Source of the DNA: Chlorobiota bacterium
GTDB lineage: Bacteria > Bacteroidota > Bacteroidia > Bacteroidales > JAADJA01
Assembly (NCBI GenBank): GCA_030592565.1
Contig: JAUVIX010000217.1
Location: 1-6,552, forward strand
Direction of reading: 5' to 3'
DNA: 6,552 nt
Shown: positions 1-5,961 of the stretch, in pieces
Layout: each line of letters starts with the position of its first letter
Numbering within the stretch: the stretch's first letter is position 1
Program-made: the position numbers and the translations under genes
The notes under the pieces: model-generated
Seen by the model: the letters and a program-made list of their open reading frames with translations, nothing else
The model's database searches: none
Told to the model about the DNA's origin: nothing

Positions 1-5
1 AAGAC

Positions 6-38
6 ATTGAAGCATTGATATGAAAATATGTATCTTTG
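6..38 (+). promoter_or_regulatory. Bacteroidota-type promoter for the outer-membrane barrel gene
   Basis: A perfect TAnnTTTG -7 box (TATCTTTG) lies at 31-38, and an ATTG resembling the -33 element lies at 6-9, separated by 21 bases. This matches the primary sigma (sigma-ABfr) promoter layout known for Bacteroidota. Transcription would start near position 45 and leave a leader of about 40 bases before the ATG at 84. The -33 half is weaker than the -7 half. Confidence 0.6.
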
Positions 39-83
39 TAACTGAAATTTGAAATTCCTAAATTACTTGCTAATTTTTCAAAT

Positions 84-1751
84 ATGAATCTTAGAAAATC
101 TTTTATAGCCATCATATTGCTGGTATTTGTGTTTAACGGACGGACCCAGATAGTTTATGAGCATGTTTCAAATAAAAACATATATGACTTTATTGATGAG
201 CTCGCTAATCTGAAAATTATCGAATTGAATTCCGTGGTCAAACCATACAGCCGGGAGTATATTGCCAACAAGCTTGAGGGGGCAAGGGGTTCTACAGATG
301 AGATGAACAAAAGGCAACAAGAGGAACTTGCTTTTTATCTGAATGCTTTTAGAGCCGAAATAGATTCACTTCCCGATTATCCACAAAAAATAAATATCTT
401 TAAAAAGACCGATAATCTTACTTTTGCCTGGAATCCATTGGGATTGTTTTATAAAGATAAACTTTTTACATTTTCATTAGAACCTATTTGGGGGATTGAA
501 TATTTTTATAACGAAAATGAAGGCATGTATCACAGCTGGGGCGGACTAAAGGCTACGGCCTATGTTGGTAAGCACTGGGGTTTTTATGCCAGTTTGAGAG
601 ATAATAGTGAAACAATAAAAATTTCAGACCCTGAATACTTTACACAACGAGGTGGGGGTGGAAACTATAAAGGCAGCTCTTCAGGAGGAGTGGATTATGA
701 AGAGATGCGTGGTGGAATTGTCTATTCCTGGAAATGGGGCTCATTCGGTCTCATCAAAGATCATGTTAACTGGGGTAACAACTATCACGGCACTAATATC
801 TTTAATGACAGGCCTCCGTCAATAGCCCAGATAACATTACGTATGAAACCTGCAAAATGGTTTGAACTGAATTATTTCCATGGCTGGCTTGTCTCGATGG
901 TGGTTGACAGCAATGCATCGTATTATTATATGCGGGATAATACTTTACAATACAGAGAAACATACCGGCCAAAATATTTGGCTGCCAATATGTTAACATT
1001 CACACCCTGGAAAAGACTGAATATTTCAATCGGAAATTCCATTGTTTACTCTGATATGAATCCACACCCTGCATATTTTATTCCTTTTATGTTTTACAAA
1101 GCAATTGATCACATGATAAACTCCGGAATTGATAATCAGAATTCACAGATGTTTTTCGATGTTAGTTCCCGTCAGATAAAACACCTGCACCTGTATGGAA
1201 CTTTTTTTATTGATGAATTTAAAAAGTCAAGGATTTACACTAGTGATGAGCACAACTTCTGGAGTATGAAGCTGGGAGTAAAAGAGAGTGGTTTATTAGT
1301 TGATAATTTGTCTGTTACTTTTGAATACACTATGTCTATGCCAATCACGTATCAACATTATGTCCCAACATTAACATTTGCCTCCAATTACTTCAATTTC
1401 GGGCACTATCTCAGGGATAACTCACAAGAGTTCTATTTGGCAGCCGAATACAAGCTCATTCGTGGATTGCACTTCAAGGCAGCATATACCTTTGCTCAGC
1501 ATGGTGACGATTTTGATTATGCTGATGGCGCACATGAGGCTGTCAGAACTCCATTTTTGGAAAATATAACCTGGCAGAATCAGGAACTTTCACTTAGCGC
1601 AAGGTGGGAGTTCATAAGTAATTCATATCTCTATCTGGAGTATATTTACAGTGATGTTTCAGGTGATGAAGAGCAGGTGAAAAAATACACTCCGGAATAT
1701 TTCAGGGGAGTACATAATACGATTTCAGCTGGATTTAATCTGGGATTTTAA
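84..1751 (+). CDS. Exported outer-membrane beta-barrel protein, probably capsule-assembly Wzi family
   Basis: This 555-residue protein starts with a signal peptide (K5, hydrophobic core 7-17) likely cut near T21/Q22; there is no lipobox cysteine. Residues 30-100 look helical (YDFIDEL at 34-40, KPYSREYIANKL at 53-64), a segment I have seen at the N terminus of Bacteroidota Wzi-like proteins. From about 110 to the end there are alternating amphipathic strands rich in Tyr, Trp and Phe, and the chain ends in Phe (AGFNLGF), as BAM-assembled barrels do. A Gly/Ser-rich loop occupies 190-202. The stretch GHYLRDNSQEFYLAAEY (440-456) resembles the GHPLGPN-type motif of the Wzi capsule-assembly family; this is from memory, without a profile search. 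Known Wzi helps anchor surface polysaccharide, but no polysaccharide genes are visible here, so the role is inferred. The gene is complete, has its own promoter, and is convergent with ispD. It could instead be another barrel, such as a porin-like channel. Confidence 0.65.
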   Translation: MNLRKSFIAIILLVFVFNGRTQIVYEHVSNKNIYDFIDELANLKIIELNSVVKPYSREYIANKLEGARGSTDEMNKRQQEELAFYLNAFRAEIDSLPDYPQKINIFKKTDNLTFAWNPLGLFYKDKLFTFSLEPIWGIEYFYNENEGMYHSWGGLKATAYVGKHWGFYASLRDNSETIKISDPEYFTQRGGGGNYKGSSSGGVDYEEMRGGIVYSWKWGSFGLIKDHVNWGNNYHGTNIFNDRPPSIAQITLRMKPAKWFELNYFHGWLVSMVVDSNASYYYMRDNTLQYRETYRPKYLAANMLTFTPWKRLNISIGNSIVYSDMNPHPAYFIPFMFYKAIDHMINSGIDNQNSQMFFDVSSRQIKHLHLYGTFFIDEFKKSRIYTSDEHNFWSMKLGVKESGLLVDNLSVTFEYTMSMPITYQHYVPTLTFASNYFNFGHYLRDNSQEFYLAAEYKLIRGLHFKAAYTFAQHGDDFDYADGAHEAVRTPFLENITWQNQELSLSARWEFISNSYLYLEYIYSDVSGDEEQVKKYTPEYFRGVHNTISAGFNLGF

Positions 1752-1812
1752 TTCGTAACCTATAATTCTTTCTGCTTTTCTCACATCCTGCTAAAATTCA
1801 CGTAAGTAATCG

Positions 1813-1827
1813 ATTTACAATGTAAAT
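1813..1827. repeat. Small perfect inverted repeat after the barrel gene
   Basis: ATTTAC and GTAAAT form a perfect 6-bp stem around a 3-base loop, followed on the + strand by ATTTTGG. It lies about 60 bases past the stop of the outer-membrane gene and could mark its transcript end. The stem is AT-rich and no clear T-run follows, so a terminator role is weakly supported. Confidence 0.25.
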
Positions 1828-1840
1828 ATTTTGGATTTGG

Positions 1841-1992
1841 ATATCCCATTGCCGAAAACAGGGAATATTGCATACCTAACGGCACTTGTGTACGATTGTT
1901 TTATGTTTTCTGCCGGTATGTCGTCTCTATCGGGACTTCCAGCTCACAAGCCAACTCAACCTCTATGGGTGTCGGTTGTTATCCCAATAGAG
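1841..1992 (-). repeat. Hairpin-rich segment between convergent genes, possible decayed dispersed element
   Basis: The gap between the barrel gene and ispD (1752-1978) contains no convincing gene. Its right part is bounded by two hairpins of similar geometry: ATATCCC/GGGAATAT (1841-1868) and CTCTATGGG/CCCAATAGAG (1961-1992), each with a 13-base loop and one bulged base. Between them, on the minus strand, are two related motifs, GTCCCGATAGAGAC (1923-1936) and GTGCCGTTAGGTAT (1872-1885), whose starts are 51 bases apart. Extended to 20 bases the two copies match at about 13 positions, and each can fold into a short stem if G-U pairs are allowed. The GTGCCGTnAGGTA core resembles short intergenic repeats I recall from Bacteroidota genomes; that resemblance is memory only. 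The right hairpin runs into the last codons of ispD. Confidence 0.35.
1961..1992 (-). terminator. Stem-loop across the ispD stop codon, possible transcript end
   Basis: CTCTATGGG (1961-1969) pairs with CCCAATAGAG (1983-1992) as a 9-bp stem with one bulged base and a 13-base loop. The ispD stop codon TAA (1979-1981) sits in the loop. Placement at the end of the operon, facing a convergent gene, suggests 3'-end formation or mRNA protection. No T-run follows on either strand, so it is not a classical intrinsic terminator. Confidence 0.3.
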
Positions 1993-2656
1993 CTTCCGCA
2001 ACTTTCAAATCGAATGGCCTTGTAAGTTTGATATTTTCAACATTTCCTCCAACAAGATATATCTCCTCACCAATAGCTTCTACAACTGATGCATCATCCG
2101 TAAAGTGCTTCCGATACTTGTGGTCGTAGGCTTCTAAAAGTATCTCAGACCTGAAGCACTGTGGTGTCTGTACAAGAAAGTACTTTTCCCTCTTAACAGG
2201 CTTACTCTTATTATCCTGTTTTATCCTTCTAAGTGAATCATTGACAGGTATTACAGGTATTGCATTTCCATTTTTCTCCGCACCGGAGAACGCTCTTTCC
2301 AAAGTATCGTTACTTACTAATGGCCTGACGCCGTCATGTACAGCCACTACACAATCATCACCAATTAGCTTAAGACCGTTTTTAACCGAATTAAACCGCG
2401 TTTTACCCCCTTTTACAACCTTATGAGGGGTTTTGAAATTGTACTTTTTACATAGTGATTGCCAGAATTTAATATATGGCCCGGGTAGTACGACCACAAT
2501 TCCTATTTCTTTTGAAAAAGAATAAAATTTTTCAATGGTATGCATCAGCACAGGTTTGCCTGAAACCACAAGGAATTGTTTGGGAAGGTCTGCCTCCATT
2601 CTCTGTCCCTTACCTCCGGCAACAATTATAACCTGCTTTTTCAATTCGGATCTCAA
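1979..2656 (-). CDS. ispD: 2-C-methyl-D-erythritol 4-phosphate cytidylyltransferase (IspD)
   Basis: IspD transfers CMP from CTP to methylerythritol 4-phosphate in the cytoplasm, the third step of the MEP isoprenoid pathway. The 225 residues match the family length (E. coli 236). The nucleotide-binding loop VAGGKGQRM is at 12-20 with R19, followed by LPKQF with K26, the pair equivalent to the transition-state Arg and Lys of E. coli IspD. Other motifs are GGKTRFNSVKNGL (83-95), VHDGVRP (106-112, D108), TPQCF (164-168), TDDASVVE (186-193) and NIKLTRPFD (208-216, K210). The start is unusual: an in-frame TAA lies at 2663-2665, and the only initiation-type codons before the nucleotide loop are TTG at 2654-2656 and TTG at 2642-2644. 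The second would give MKKQVIIVAGG, which looks more family-like, so the true start may be 2644. No promoter is visible just upstream; it probably depends on read-through from queA across the heptamer array. Confidence 0.95.
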   Translation of the reverse strand: MRSELKKQVIIVAGGKGQRMEADLPKQFLVVSGKPVLMHTIEKFYSFSKEIGIVVVLPGPYIKFWQSLCKKYNFKTPHKVVKGGKTRFNSVKNGLKLIGDDCVVAVHDGVRPLVSNDTLERAFSGAEKNGNAIPVIPVNDSLRRIKQDNKSKPVKREKYFLVQTPQCFRSEILLEAYDHKYRKHFTDDASVVEAIGEEIYLVGGNVENIKLTRPFDLKVAEALLG

Positions 2657-2675
2657 TTTAGATTAGATACTACCA

Positions 2676-2766
2676 ACTACTAACTTCCGACTTCCGACTG
2701 CCGACTGAAGATTGCCAACTGAAGACTGCCAACTGCCAACTTCCGACTGAAGACTGCCAACTTTCC
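2676..2766. repeat. Tandem array of 7-bp units between queA and ispD
   Basis: Read on the + strand, 2683-2766 divides exactly into 12 heptamers. In order they are ACTTCCG, ACTTCCG, ACTGCCG, ACTGAAG, ATTGCCA, ACTGAAG, ACTGCCA, ACTGCCA, ACTTCCG, ACTGAAG, ACTGCCA, ACTTTCC; a degenerate unit, ACTACTA, precedes them at 2676-2682. Every unit starts with AYT and the phase never slips. The array ends three bases before the queA stop codon and begins about 20 bases upstream of ispD. A 7-bp unit shifts reading frame, so it is not a coding repeat. Neighbouring units can pair locally, for example CTTC/GAAG at 2740-2752. Heptamer runs of this kind occur between genes in some Bacteroidota genomes, as far as I recall; their function is unknown to me. 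Confidence 0.9.
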
Positions 2767-2769
2767 CCC

Positions 2770-3819
2770 CTACAATATCAGCATTGCATCACCATAGGTA
2801 AAGAATTTGTATTTTTTATCGATAGCTTCTTTGTATGCTTTCATAAGAAAGTCATAATCAGCGAAAGCAGCAACCAGCATCATCACTGATGATTTTGGTA
2901 GATGGAAATTAGTAATTAATGAATCAGCCACCATAAAATTATATTCCGGGAAGATAAATTTATTAGTCCAGCCACTGTAAGGTTTTACTTTGCCTGTAAT
3001 TGTTACGGCAGTCTCTGTCGCTTTAATTGTAGTAGTACCTATTCCACAAACCTTTCTTTTTTCAGCTTTAGCTTTATTAATTTTCTCAGCCTCTTCAAGT
3101 GTTATTATCATCTCCTCCGAGTCCATCTTGTGCTTTGTAAGATCTTCAACCTCAATATCTCTGAAATTTCCGAGACCGGCATGTAGGGTGAGTTCTGCAA
3201 ATTCAACTCCTACAAGCTCAAGTCTTTTCATAAGCTCTCTGCTGAAATGGAATCCGGCAGTAGGGGCAACAACAGCACCTTCGTATTTGGCGTATATTGT
3301 TTGATAACGCTCTTCATCTTCAGGCATAACGTCCCTCTTGATAATCCTTGGTAATGGAGTTTCTCCCAGCCTGGTAATAAGTTTCTTAAAATCTTCATAA
3401 GGTCCGTCAAACAAAAACCGGAGAGTCCTGCCACGAGAGGTTGTGTTATCAATAACTTCAGCAACCAGTTCTCCCTCATCTCCAAAATAGAGTTTGTTGC
3501 CTATTCTGATCTTCCGGGCCGGATCAACCATAACATCCCACAACCTGCTTTCAGGATTTAGTTCACGTAAAAGAAAAACCTCTATTTTAGCTCCTGTTTT
3601 TTCCTTTTCGCCATGAAGACGAGCAGGAAAGACCTTTGTATTGTTTAGGACAAAAACATCACCTTCATCAAAATATTCCAGAATATCTTTAAAGGTTTTA
3701 TGCTCAATAGTTTTTGTATCCCGATGTAAGACCATTAATCTCGATTCATCGCGATTTTCAGGTGGGAATTCTGCTATTAGTTCTTCAGGTAAGTAATAAT
3801 TGAATTGAGATAATTTCAT
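2770..3819 (-). CDS. queA: S-adenosylmethionine:tRNA ribosyltransferase-isomerase (QueA)
   Basis: QueA transfers and isomerises the ribosyl group of S-adenosylmethionine onto 7-aminomethyl-7-deazaguanine at the wobble base of tRNAs with GUN anticodons, giving epoxyqueuosine, the penultimate step of queuosine synthesis. The 349 residues are full length. Family motifs run in order: LPEELIAEFP (10-19), RDESRLMV (23-30), DVFVLNNTKVFPARL (54-68), TGAKIEVFLL (75-84), RYQTIYAKYEGAVVAPTAGF (171-190), LHAGLGNFRDI (212-222), GIGTTTIKATE (259-269), ITNFHLPKSSVMMLVAAFA (302-320) and FFTYGDAMLIL (339-349). The ATG at 3817-3819 is well placed, since LPEEL follows at the usual distance. A strong promoter (3868-3899) lies in the 91-bp gap behind truB, so queA can be transcribed apart from the upstream genes. 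The TAG stop abuts the heptamer array. Confidence 0.97.
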   Translation of the reverse strand: MKLSQFNYYLPEELIAEFPPENRDESRLMVLHRDTKTIEHKTFKDILEYFDEGDVFVLNNTKVFPARLHGEKEKTGAKIEVFLLRELNPESRLWDVMVDPARKIRIGNKLYFGDEGELVAEVIDNTTSRGRTLRFLFDGPYEDFKKLITRLGETPLPRIIKRDVMPEDEERYQTIYAKYEGAVVAPTAGFHFSRELMKRLELVGVEFAELTLHAGLGNFRDIEVEDLTKHKMDSEEMIITLEEAEKINKAKAEKRKVCGIGTTTIKATETAVTITGKVKPYSGWTNKFIFPEYNFMVADSLITNFHLPKSSVMMLVAAFADYDFLMKAYKEAIDKKYKFFTYGDAMLIL

Positions 3820-3867
3820 AATTTAATTTCAATGATTATCATATCTTTATGCCTTAAAAAAGGGGTG

Positions 3868-3899
3868 CAAAGATACAACTATTTTCGTGAAAAGTCAAA
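3868..3899 (-). promoter_or_regulatory. Bacteroidota-type promoter for queA (and probably ispD)
   Basis: On the minus strand a -33 element TTTG (3896-3899) and a -7 element TATCTTTG (3868-3875) are exactly 20 bases apart, matching the sigma-ABfr consensus at all fixed positions. Transcription should begin near 3861, giving a leader of about 42 bases to the queA ATG. The promoter lies entirely in the truB-queA gap. With no promoter seen between queA and ispD, it would drive both. Confidence 0.75.
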
Positions 3900-3910
3900 A
3901 AAATAATAAA

Positions 3911-4630
3911 TTAAATACTAATGCTTTGATTATCTGATTGTTTAGATGTTTGAAGTAACTGCTGAAATTCCTCAATTGTCATTGTTTCTGATATTTCGAA
4001 AGTGCCTGATTTGGTTCTGCATAAAGATACGAGATAAGCACCGGTATTGAGAGCTTCCCCAAAATCTCTGGCAAGCGACCTGATATAAGTCCCTTTACTG
4101 CAGTTAACACGGAAATATACTTTTGGCAGGTCTATTCCGGTAATCTCAAACTCATTGATACTTACTTTTCTTGGATTAAGTTTTACATCTTTGTTTTTGC
4201 GTGCATAATCGTATGCTCTTTTCCCTTTTATCTTGATAGCGGAGAATATCGGTGGAATCTGTTCAATATCTCCTGTAAGTTGTTTTGCTGCATTCAGAAT
4301 TTTATCGTCTGTAATATGTGAGATATCAAAAGTCTTGTCGATCTCTGTCTCCTTGTCGAAGGAAGGTGTTGTTGCTCCCAGGAAAAAGGTTCCGGTATAT
4401 TCCTTGTCCTGATCCTGAAATTCCTGAATTCGTTTTGTGAATTTTCCAGTACACAAAATCAGCAAACCTGTTGCCAGTGGGTCAAGTGTACCAGCGTGTC
4501 CAACTTTGATCTTTTTTATCCCCAGATAGCTTCTTATTAGATAGCGAATCTTATTTACAACATCGAAAGATGTCCACCCGATGGGTTTATTGAAAAGAAG
4601 AACTTCACCTGCCTGAAAGTCAAATATCAT
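3911..4630 (-). CDS. truB: tRNA pseudouridine-55 synthase (TruB)
   Basis: TruB isomerises U55 in the T-loop of tRNAs to pseudouridine. The signature GHAGTLDPLATG (44-55) contains the catalytic Asp at D50. Other conserved parts are LLFNKPIGWTSFDVVNKIR (11-29), the EYTGTFFLGATTPSFDKETE block (77-96), QIPPIFSAIKIKG (124-136), YAR (142-144) and CSKGTYIRSLARDFGE (177-192) with R184. At 239 residues it is much shorter than E. coli TruB (314) and ends soon after the catalytic core, so the C-terminal PUA-like RNA-binding domain is absent or rudimentary; I believe this is usual in Bacteroidota and not a truncation. Its ATG overlaps the uppP stop by one base (TAATG), which implies translational coupling. 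The last residues (228-239) are polar and poorly conserved-looking. Confidence 0.96.
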   Translation of the reverse strand: MIFDFQAGEVLLFNKPIGWTSFDVVNKIRYLIRSYLGIKKIKVGHAGTLDPLATGLLILCTGKFTKRIQEFQDQDKEYTGTFFLGATTPSFDKETEIDKTFDISHITDDKILNAAKQLTGDIEQIPPIFSAIKIKGKRAYDYARKNKDVKLNPRKVSINEFEITGIDLPKVYFRVNCSKGTYIRSLARDFGEALNTGAYLVSLCRTKSGTFEISETMTIEEFQQLLQTSKQSDNQSISI

Positions 4631-5409
4631 TAGTTAATTGTTAAATCATATCCTAAAGCAAGAAAAACAAGAATCAGCACGCCGACAATTATTCTGTAAT
4701 ATCCAAATATTTTGAAGCCATGTTTTGTGAGGTAAGTAATAAATGATTTGATAGCAATTAGTGCTACAATAAATGCAACGACATTTCCCACAATAAGCAT
4801 TAAGATATTATCTCTGTTTATGGCTTCATAATTCGTCATAAGTTTATATCCTGAGGCCGCAAACATTGTCGGTACAGCGAGGAAAAATGAAAATTCTGCT
4901 GCCGTTTTTCTGCTTAGCCTCTGGCTCATCCCACCAATTATGGTGGCTGCCGAACGAGAAACACCTGGGATCATCGCAATTGTCTGAAAAAATCCGATTT
5001 TCAGAGCAGTCAGATAGCTTATCTCCTGATCTTCAGAAGGGTTATTGAACCATTTGTCAACAAATAGCATAACTACACCGCCAAGTATTAGCATAACGGC
5101 AACAACGTAAACATTCTCAAGCAGACTATCTATAAAACCAATAAAAAAGAAACCAATAACTGCTGCAGGCAAAAAGGCAATAAAAAGTTTAAAATAGAAA
5201 TCCCAGGATTGAAAAAATCGCTTCCAGTAAAGGACAACAACAGAAAGTATAGCACCAAACTGGATATTTATTATGAAAGCCTGGATAAAATCATTACTTT
5301 TCATTCCGAGCAAACCCTCGGTCAGGATCATATGTCCGGTTGACGATACAGGTAGAAATTCTGTTATTCCTTCAACTATTGCTATTATTATGGATTGTAT
5401 CCAGGTCAT
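4630..5409 (-). CDS. uppP: Undecaprenyl-diphosphatase (UppP/BacA)
   Basis: This integral membrane phosphatase converts undecaprenyl diphosphate to the monophosphate, recycling the lipid carrier for peptidoglycan and other surface polymers; overproduction is known to give bacitracin resistance. The 259 residues include the BacA motif EGITEFLPVSSTGHMI (13-28) with E13, E17 and H26, and the second motif IPGVSRSAAT (147-156) with R152, corresponding to the catalytic Glu pair, His and Arg of E. coli UppP. Hydrophobic segments cover about 41-60, 73-92, 101-117, 136-147, 173-187, 202-222 and 235-254. The ATG at 5407-5409 places the first motif at the usual distance from the N terminus. The 123-bp gap behind DUF3098 shows no convincing promoter, so co-transcription from upstream is likely. 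Its product shares a pathway with IspD at the far end of the block: one feeds carrier synthesis, the other recycles it. Confidence 0.97.
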   Translation of the reverse strand: MTWIQSIIIAIVEGITEFLPVSSTGHMILTEGLLGMKSNDFIQAFIINIQFGAILSVVVLYWKRFFQSWDFYFKLFIAFLPAAVIGFFFIGFIDSLLENVYVVAVMLILGGVVMLFVDKWFNNPSEDQEISYLTALKIGFFQTIAMIPGVSRSAATIIGGMSQRLSRKTAAEFSFFLAVPTMFAASGYKLMTNYEAINRDNILMLIVGNVVAFIVALIAIKSFITYLTKHGFKIFGYYRIIVGVLILVFLALGYDLTIN

Positions 5410-5532
5410 AAAATAAACTAATACTCAAAAAGTTAAAAACGTTTAAATCTGTAATTTAAAAAAGTTTGGAACGTGTTTTTTGGATGTTGGCCCATAGATT
5501 CTTACAAAACTGTAACAAAACCATCAACCGGT

Positions 5533-5814
5533 TTAGTCTTTTGGCTTTTTCATTATTGCAAAAATTTCAATGATATATCCTGTAAGTACAAGGACTGGTG
5601 CAAGAGTAAGCCGTCTGAAATCAAAAATTTTATCGCTAAAAACATTTGGATCGTCAGAGCCACCACCGATCATCAGTAAAAAGCCAACAACAATAAAGGC
5701 AAGGCCGATAAATAACAATTTATAATTTTCCTTCCCAAAGGCAAATCCTGAATATTTTGAAGTTGCAGTGTTTTCGCTGCCCATTACCGGTTTTTTCACC
5801 TCTTTTTTTTTCAT
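5533..5814 (-). CDS. DUF3098 family small membrane protein
   Basis: This 93-residue protein has a charged, Lys-rich N terminus (KKKEVKK at 2-8), then FGKENYKLLFIGL (26-38) leading into a first membrane segment (about 32-50), a short GGGSDDPNVF loop (50-59), an IFDFRRLTLAP block (63-73), a second membrane segment (about 71-88) and a lysine-rich tail. The FGKENYK, GGGSDDP and FRRLTLAP features fit DUF3098, a family I know almost only from Bacteroidota, with no assigned function. Positive residues at both termini suggest both face the cytoplasm, with the acidic loop outside; this is an inference. It sits between ftsX and uppP, an order I recall as conserved, which suggests an envelope or division-linked role. 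A second ATG at codon 11 exists, but the first is preferred because it is followed by the basic N-terminal stretch. Confidence 0.85.
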   Translation of the reverse strand: MKKKEVKKPVMGSENTATSKYSGFAFGKENYKLLFIGLAFIVVGFLLMIGGGSDDPNVFSDKIFDFRRLTLAPVLVLTGYIIEIFAIMKKPKD

Positions 5815-5842
5815 TGAAAATGAATTAAATAATTACAGGCCG

Positions 5843-5850
5843 CAAATTTA
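5843..5850 (-). promoter_or_regulatory. Possible -7 element upstream of DUF3098
   Basis: On the minus strand TAAATTTG matches the Bacteroidota TAnnTTTG -7 box, 28 bases before the DUF3098 ATG. At the expected -33 position (around 5871-5874) the sequence is CGTT, a poor match to TTTG. If used, transcription would begin near 5836. It would allow DUF3098-uppP-truB expression apart from ftsX. Confidence 0.35.
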
Positions 5851-5860
5851 CTATTATTTT

Positions 5861-5880
5861 TTTATACTGTAACGTATAAA
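5861..5880. promoter_or_regulatory. Perfect inverted repeat in the ftsX-DUF3098 gap, possible operator
   Basis: TTTATAC (5861-5867) and GTATAAA (5874-5880) are perfect 7-bp inverted arms around the 6-base spacer TGTAAC. The repeat spans the expected -33 region of the putative DUF3098 promoter, where a dimeric regulator could bind. No T-run follows it on the minus strand, so it is not an intrinsic terminator of ftsX. In such AT-rich DNA it may be chance. Confidence 0.25.
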
Positions 5881-5961
5881 CCTTGCAATTTTCATAAAAG
5901 CAATTCGCTTGTTTTTTAGAAACCTTCATTTAATAGTGCTGGGTTTTCACTATATATCGGT

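Noticed and set aside
802..999. 65-codon minus-strand frame inside the barrel gene
   Set aside because: It is antisense to a continuous, signal-peptide-bearing coding region and has no family resemblance.
1831..2129. Two overlapping + strand open frames in the convergent gap running into ispD antisense
   Set aside because: They have no recognisable motif, overlap the ispD 3' coding region on the opposite strand, lack a promoter, and are explained by antisense open frame.
2676..2766. CRISPR array interpretation of the 7-bp repeats
   Set aside because: The units are contiguous heptamers with no spacers, and no cas genes are near.
2990..3304. 104-codon + strand frame inside queA
   Set aside because: It is antisense to conserved QueA coding sequence; the Ser/Val/Ile-rich composition is typical of a shadow frame.
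3228..3485. 85-codon minus-strand frame overlapping queA in another frame
   Set aside because: queA is intact with every family motif in order, so there is no frameshift and this frame is incidental.
3832..3842. Palindrome ATGATTATCAT in the queA leader, resembling the core of a Fur box
   Set aside because: The core matches, but the flanks agree poorly (about 12 of 19 positions overall), it lies downstream of the predicted start site, and queA has no iron link.
5464..5484. Sigma-54-like sequence (TTGGAACGTGTTTTTTGG) on the + strand
   Set aside because: The -24 GG half is present, but the -12 position reads TT instead of GC at the required spacing, and no + strand gene follows.
5473..5679. 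+ strand frame antisense to DUF3098
   Set aside because: More than half lies over the DUF3098 coding region, and there is no motif or promoter to support it.
5895..5925. Possible terminator after ftsX (AAGC/GCTT stem near a T-run)
   Set aside because: The stem is only 4 bp, too short to separate from chance in this AT-rich gap.
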